A stretch of 64,000 nt of DNA from Pleurodeles waltl (lineage: Eukaryota > Chordata > Amphibia > Caudata > Salamandridae). A program made the translations under genes and the position numbers. The notes under the pieces were generated by a model. It was not told the origin of the DNA, did no database searches, and saw only the letters and a list, made by a program, of their open reading frames with translations. The DNA lies in the NCBI RefSeq assembly GCF_031143425.1, contig NC_090445.1:815254317-815318316 (forward strand). Reading direction: 5' to 3'. Positions 58,824-64,000 of the stretch are shown here, one piece after another (position 1 is the first letter of the stretch; every line of letters begins with the position of its first letter).

Positions 58824-59731
58824 AATGGAAAAGAGGAAACAACAGAAAAAGGATCTGCTCATAGAAGGGTGACCTCAGTAGCAAGTGGTTTGTTTGACCA
58901 AACCGAAGACGAGTCAGACCCCGTTGGGAAAGGAATTGAGAATAGTCCCTCCCCAGTGGATTATACTCTTCCAGAACCAATTGCTCAAACGTCTAAAGAG
59001 AAAGGTCCAAAGGCAAGTGAAGACTCATTATTGAGAAGACTATTGACAAAAGGAACATTGAAAGGAGACAATTGGCCAGAGAAATATGTGGAAAAGGGAA
59101 AGATTGATGTGATACCATCAATACTAGAGTAGAGAGAATTGCCAAGTGAAGAACAACTAGTGGAGAAGATAGTGAAAGTGGAAGGTGACCAAAAAGCAAA
59201 GGAGTTGCAAGCAGGAGATATGCTGGCCCTGAATGGGCATACTTGAATTCAAGTGACTGACAAGAAGAATTTTTGACTTATTGTTTTGACAGAGACTTGG
59301 TAAATTCTTATTTCGGGACGTGAAGATTCACAAAAGAGACATTGGGTTAAAGATAAATGTAAAAATTGAGTGTTAAACTTATGCTGAAGAGATTGACAAT
59401 TACTGGAAGAGACCAATGAAAAACTGAGCTTTGACAAGCTGCAAAACTGAATTTGACAAAGGACCTGTCCAAGAGTGAATGAATTAATAGAAAAAAAATG
59501 TAGGAGGGATTTTTGAGACTTTTTTTTTATTTTTGAAGATTTGTATTTTTTATTTTTTTATTCTTTTTTCCTTCTAAAATAGACAATTGTAAACTCACAC
59601 AACCAAAACTGTAGGATTAGTTGTTGCACAGGGATTGGTATTGGTTTAACGTTAAAGAGTGAGTTGATATGTTTATTGTTGTTTGTGGGAGTGTCTGTTT
59701 ATGAGATTGATGGAGTAAATCAGACTCGAAA

Positions 59732-61196
59732 ATGGATTCGTTAGACTTGGTTGATAAGTCATTAACCAAAGATAGATTGAGAATAGATGTAAAATGTTTG
59801 CACCAGAAAAAAGATCTTTCTTCTAATGTTTTCTATCGCTTATTGCATGAGTACGTTGAGGTGATGGACGCGACTGATTGTTATGTATGTACGCAGATTG
59901 CAGCTTCAGTAGAAGGTGGAACTACATATCATAGTTTACCTGTGACTTACGCTATAAGCTGCAGTCTTTTGCTAACACATTTCTATAATCAAGAATATAT
60001 TCAATATTTTCATTCAAACTATGATATGGTATTATCTTTTGTACCTGTTATAGGATATTTGAATAAAATAGCCAAAGAAAATAACATAGTAATTATGAGA
60101 CATTTCTTTGAGCCAACTTTAACTTTTGGAACTGCCTTCACTCATAGAAATAATTTAATTTGTTTACTAACGCCAGTGGAAAAGACATTTTTAGATAACA
60201 CAGAAGATAGAAGGAGAGAAATAAAGGCAAAAATGGATAAGGGAGTCATAAGTAGAAAGCCTGGGATCGATTATGCTTACACTGACATTACTAAACAGAG
60301 TAAACTAACAATAGATGCTGAGCATGTAGGGAAACTTTGCATACAAAGACCTTGGAGTAAGAATGATAGATTGTTTGTTGGAAAGAGTGAATGTAGACAT
60401 GTTTTTATGTTTAGGAGTAAGTGGGATTTTATGATGAATGGACAGGATCCTCCGATAAGTGGCATTTACTACATTTGTGGAAGAAATGCATATTACCATC
60501 TTCCTAGAGGATGGTACGGGACATGTTATCTGGGAGTAGTTTTTCTAAAAATTTATCAGTTGGAAGACTTGAGTAAGATTCCTGATTCAATGGAATTACA
60601 AACGAGACACAAGCGAGAATCAATTTCTGGCATTCTGGGAGACATATTTGAGGCTATAATTCCATCAGTGGGAGTGGTCCTAAATTCGATTAAGATTCAG
60701 ACGTTGTCCAGTGGATAACATGTTGACAAGATATTCTGGAGCTATCATTCTTCTGGACACAGAGTTGGCTGCTACAAGAGCTATGGCACAACAGAAGCGC
60801 CTTGCGTTAGATATTCTTTTGGCAAAGGAGGGCGGATTTTGTAAATTAATTGGTTCTAATCACTGTTGTTCTTTTATTCCTGATAATTCGGGGAAGGTTA
60901 AAGAATTAATCACTAATGTGGCTAACATTAATAATGAAGAATTGAAAGAACTAAAATAAATCACAATTTGGGAGAAGGCTGGAAAAGGAATTGAAGCTGT
61001 GAGAAATTGGTTTAGCAATGTGGGAAGAAATGTTATTTTGAGAATTGCAAAATGGCTGTCAATAATTGTTTTTTGTCTAATTGGAATTTGGGGAACTTTT
61101 AGAATAATAAAATGTATTAAGAAGAGAAAATTAGAAAGAAATAAACAAAATTTTGAAACAGAAATGAATAAAATGTACAAAGAAAACAAGAAATGA
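59732..61196 (+). pseudogene. ERV env, decayed
   Basis: The surface subunit lies mostly in 59,732-60,718, with a CYVC motif near 59,880 and several Cys. A basic cleavage site RHKR at about 60,608 precedes a hydrophobic, fusion-peptide-like stretch. A frameshift near 60,710 leads to the transmembrane part (60,711-60,959), with an immunosuppressive-domain-like segment and a CX6CC motif. A stop at 60,957-60,959 separates it from the membrane anchor and basic tail (60,999-61,196). A hydrophobic leader-like stretch near 59,660-59,705 is in another frame. Non-functional as it stands. Confidence 0.75.
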
Positions 61197-61292
61197 AAAA
61201 GAGAAAATTTAGAAATTGATGAAACAAAGTTTTTAAATCTGACCATAATAAATACATTTATTAGAGAGTGATGTGATGACATGAATAGTCAT

Positions 61293-61304
61293 CAAAGGAG
61301 GGAT
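61293..61304 (+). promoter_or_regulatory. Polypurine tract of the ERV
   Basis: aaaggagggat immediately before the 3' LTR, the expected primer for plus-strand DNA synthesis. Confidence 0.75.
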
Positions 61305-62676
61305 TGTGGGAGCGTACATTTTCTAATATGTTTATTAATGGTTTTTCATATTAAAAATGTGTGATGAACTAACGTATAAAATGAGAAAACTTTTAAAATG
61401 ACTGTTTTTCTGTTGGGGGCTGAGCTAAATTATATTTAGATGCTTCAGTTATTTTCCATGATTCTAAACTTCTGTAATAAGTGTTTTTGAATTTGTGTAG
61501 AGGTATCCACAGCTACCCCTAGCGGGTTGCGGTGTCATGTCTTACAAGGTCATATGTTAACCAAGCATTGCGTAAGTTGAAATGTCCCATTGTTTAAGAA
61601 TATTACTAATATCTGGTCTTTCCTCGAGGATGGAAGTCAAAGTAGCAGAAAACGTTTCTTCCTAAGAACAAGATATGCAAGAGGCGGATGAGACAATGAA
61701 GTTACAGATGAGACGGAAGGAGTGTGTATCCACTGAAAGAAAATGTTATAGTTAGCGTAGGTTTGTTAAGCTTAGGTCATCAAATTAGCTGAAATGAAAC
61801 CACCCCATAGACTAACCAATCAGGAGTTGATTAGCTTTTAGTATAATAATCTGTGTAGACTAATTAGTGAGCAGAGCAATCTGTTGGAGTATAGTTCGTG
61901 GAGAGTAGAAGTCATTGTTCTTCGAGAGCAGACGAGTTTCGAGATTAGTTGTCGTTAGGCCCAAACCTCTGATGAGATAGTTGATGGTGTCCACAAGTAA
62001 AAGCTGATCATTTGCTGTTACTACCTATGTGGTAATGTATGTTATTAAATGCGAATTGTGTCTCTCTTGCTTTCCAGGTACCAACTGCAACTAATGATTA
62101 TATTGCTGCACACTATAGTTTTTTATATCTCATAATTCAGTTAAGAGTTTTCTAAATATGTGTTACTAAATTCTTTTCACATTTAGCCCAACGTGTGATG
62201 CTAATTTGTGGTTAGTTAGAGAATTAAACATTGATATGCTAATGATCTGGTTTGAAATCATTTAATGCTGAACTAATGCATACTCTACCATTATTACCAG
62301 TTTTTGTATTAATAATACGTGTGATTCTTTTGGAGATAATTTGTTTAACTGTATTAATCAAATTGAGATATTTACATTGTTTTAATGAGCCGCTACTGAT
62401 CTTATATGCTTATCATTTGTATTTGAGAGTTATCTTCTTGACCTTAGCATTGTTAATATAGAGAAACAAATCTATGACTTTTTGTTACTAAACTGTTGTG
62501 GTTATTGTCTGAAGCTTTATAATATTAAATGATATTGATTTGTTATTGATTTGTTGGTCCTCGCAATTCCCATTGGTGACATCCCCTCAAACCTATGTCG
62601 ATTCGATCCGTCGTCCTCTAGCGCAAGATCCATTATTCAGTGTTGATAATAGTTAGGATCTCATGACGCACTCGCA
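61305..62676 (+). repeat. 3' LTR of the ERV
   Basis: About 1,372 bp, starting tgtgggagcgta and ending ctcgca. The first ~850 bp match the 5' LTR with scattered differences. The remaining AT-rich ~520 bp have no partner on the left. The end was set by the TG...CA rule plus the matching 4-bp duplication and the resumption of L2-like coding on both sides. Confidence 0.7.
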
Positions 62677-64000
62677 GGTGCCAATCTTGAGTGGCGGTTC
62701 CTTTGTTGAATTAATTTGTTTATTTTATTCCTGATGAAAAGCGGTCCTGTTCCATGTACTGCTTTGTGGGTGATACCATGTTGCTTGAAGGTGGATCTTT
62801 TGGCAACCGTTTACAATATAGTACCCTCAAGGCAGGGGAGATATGGGCATGTGTTTTTATATGTAGGAGTCATCTGGCAGCAGAGTTCTGAATCCATTGT
62901 AGTCTTTTCATAGTTGATAGAGATGATCTGTGGTAGAGGTCATTGGTATAATCCTGTTTAGACATTACAAGATAAATAGTAGCCTGGACATTGTGTGGAA
63001 ATCCCAGGTGGGGAATATGTGTTGCAGTTTTCATGGTGATGAAGCTTGATCTTGCTAATTTATTCACTTGGGCATTCATTGTTACCTTGAAGTCCATGGT
63101 AATTCCAAGGTTTCTTACTTCCTTAGATACTTGAGGAGGTGGTCCCAGATGTCAAGCCAGGCGCAGGGTGGGACATAATGTTTCCAACACCATGTGAGCA
63201 TTTCTGTTTTGGTAGCATTCAGTTTGAGATGGCTCCATGTCATCCACTGATCAAAGGCTTTGAGGCAACTGAAGACTTGGGAATTTCCAATGTCTTTGGG
63301 GCTTTCCAGTTTACAGAATATTTGTGTGTCATCTGCATAGTTGTAGCATGTGAGCTGAAATGCATTGATCATTGCCAGTAATGACTTCACGCAGATGTTG
63401 AAAAGCATGGGTGAGACAATTGAGCCTTGAGGAATCCCTGCTTTTGAAAAGTATGGTTTGGATGAGAAAGGTGGAGTATGAATGACATTTGTTCTGTTAT
63501 GAAGGTAGGATGTGATCCAGTTGAGAGCAGTCCCCTTTATGATGGCTTTGTAGAGTCTTTGTATTAAGGTGTCATAGTCAACTGTGTTAGGCAGCTGAGA
63601 GGTCCAAGAGAAGTAGTGCAACAACTCTATTTCAGTCAACTGTGTTTTTAAGGTCATCCCAGATGGTGATGAGGACAGATTCTGTGCCTTTTTTCGTAGG
63701 CAGAATCCAGTTTGGTAGTCTGAAAGCATGGAGATATCTTCAATGATTTGTGACATCTGGGCGAATGCCACTCTTTCTATCGGTTTGCCCAGGAGAATTC
63801 CATTTGTGATTGGTCTGTAGTTGTTGAGGGTCATTAAGGTCAAGGTTTCTTTTCTTTAGTACTGGGTGTATTTATGATTTTTTTGGTCTTCTGGAAAGAT
63901 TCCCATAGTGAAAGAATTATTAATGATTCTTCTTACAGGTGTGGCAGCAGAGGTAGATAAAAGAATGTTCTTGAAAATGGGTGGTGGAGAAGGGTGAGAA
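62677..64000 (-). pseudogene. L2-like LINE reverse transcriptase, running off the window
   Basis: Minus strand, right to left: YRPI motif near 63,820, GIPQGSIVSPMLFNI near 63,420, active site YADDTQIF near 63,340, then WSHLKLNATKTEML near 63,210, and KRLQWIQNSAAR at about 62,872-62,910, typical of L2/CR1 elements. Stops and frameshifts are present. The 5' part continues past 64,000; the 3' end lies at 51,185-51,493, across the ERV. Confidence 0.78.

Larger units (their letters stand above)
51494..62676 (+). mobile_element. Endogenous retrovirus, gamma-type, with env
   Basis: An 11.2-kb provirus with gag, pro-pol and env in order, all decayed. The 5' LTR starts at 51,494 and is truncated; the 3' LTR is 61,305-62,676. 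Flanks carry a 4-bp duplication ggtg (51,490-51,493; 62,677-62,680), the length made by gammaretroviral integrases. The gag zinc knuckle, the RT motifs and the Env transmembrane motifs fit class I (gamma/epsilon-like). It splits an L2-like LINE. No frame is intact over a whole gene. Confidence 0.88.

Overview
This is a gene-poor eukaryotic window built almost entirely from transposable elements, many nested in one another. No host protein-coding gene, tRNA or rRNA could be recognised. The mix is PIF/Harbinger elements with divergent transposase and Myb-like genes, Ty3/gypsy elements including a chromodomain one, L1- and L2-like non-LTR elements, a Penelope-like element, a gamma-type endogenous retrovirus, and a tandem repeat carrying hammerhead-ribozyme motifs. 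Together these suggest a large vertebrate genome, most likely a salamander or newt. That assignment is inference from element content only.

Layout. 1-11,076: Harbinger copy H1 (transposase on -, Myb-like gene on +), split by a 5.0-kb gypsy element (3,211-8,231, TSD cattt). 11,098-11,990: L1-like ORF2 tail. 12,881-13,500: a GC-rich element made of serial hairpins with a 5-bp TSD. 14,420-18,367 and 23,211-23,640: one L1-like element on -, split by a 4.8-kb second non-LTR element (18,368-23,210) flanked by two 173-bp direct repeats that look like an unusually long target duplication. 23,738-24,700: a Harbinger-derived fragment. 24,970-37,420: Harbinger copy H2, split by a very young 7.3-kb chromodomain gypsy element (28,879-36,182, TSD ctgtg) with near-identical LTRs and a textbook -1 ribosomal frameshift signal between gag and pol. 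37,437-41,520: gypsy gag relic, a foldback element, an internally deleted L1 and a degenerate tandem repeat. 41,948-48,220: a Penelope-like element on - with two ~890-bp pLTRs. 48,222-51,154: five 583-bp tandem monomers (one shortened) plus a partial sixth, with hammerhead motifs on the + strand. 51,185-64,000: an L2-like element on -, split by an endogenous retrovirus (51,494-62,676, 4-bp TSD ggtg).

How the parts relate. The genes form no host pathway; each acts within its own element. Nesting gives relative ages: both Harbinger copies, one L1 and the L2 predate the elements inserted in them. The chromodomain gypsy is youngest, with about four differences over 1.39 kb of LTR. The first gypsy LTR pair differs at about 17 of 173 sites.

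Most notable for follow-up: the hammerhead-bearing 583-bp array beside a Penelope-like element, the intact frameshift signal (heptamer GGGAAAC, the one used by the domesticated sushi-class gene PEG10), the 173-bp duplication around a non-LTR insertion, and the serial-hairpin element.
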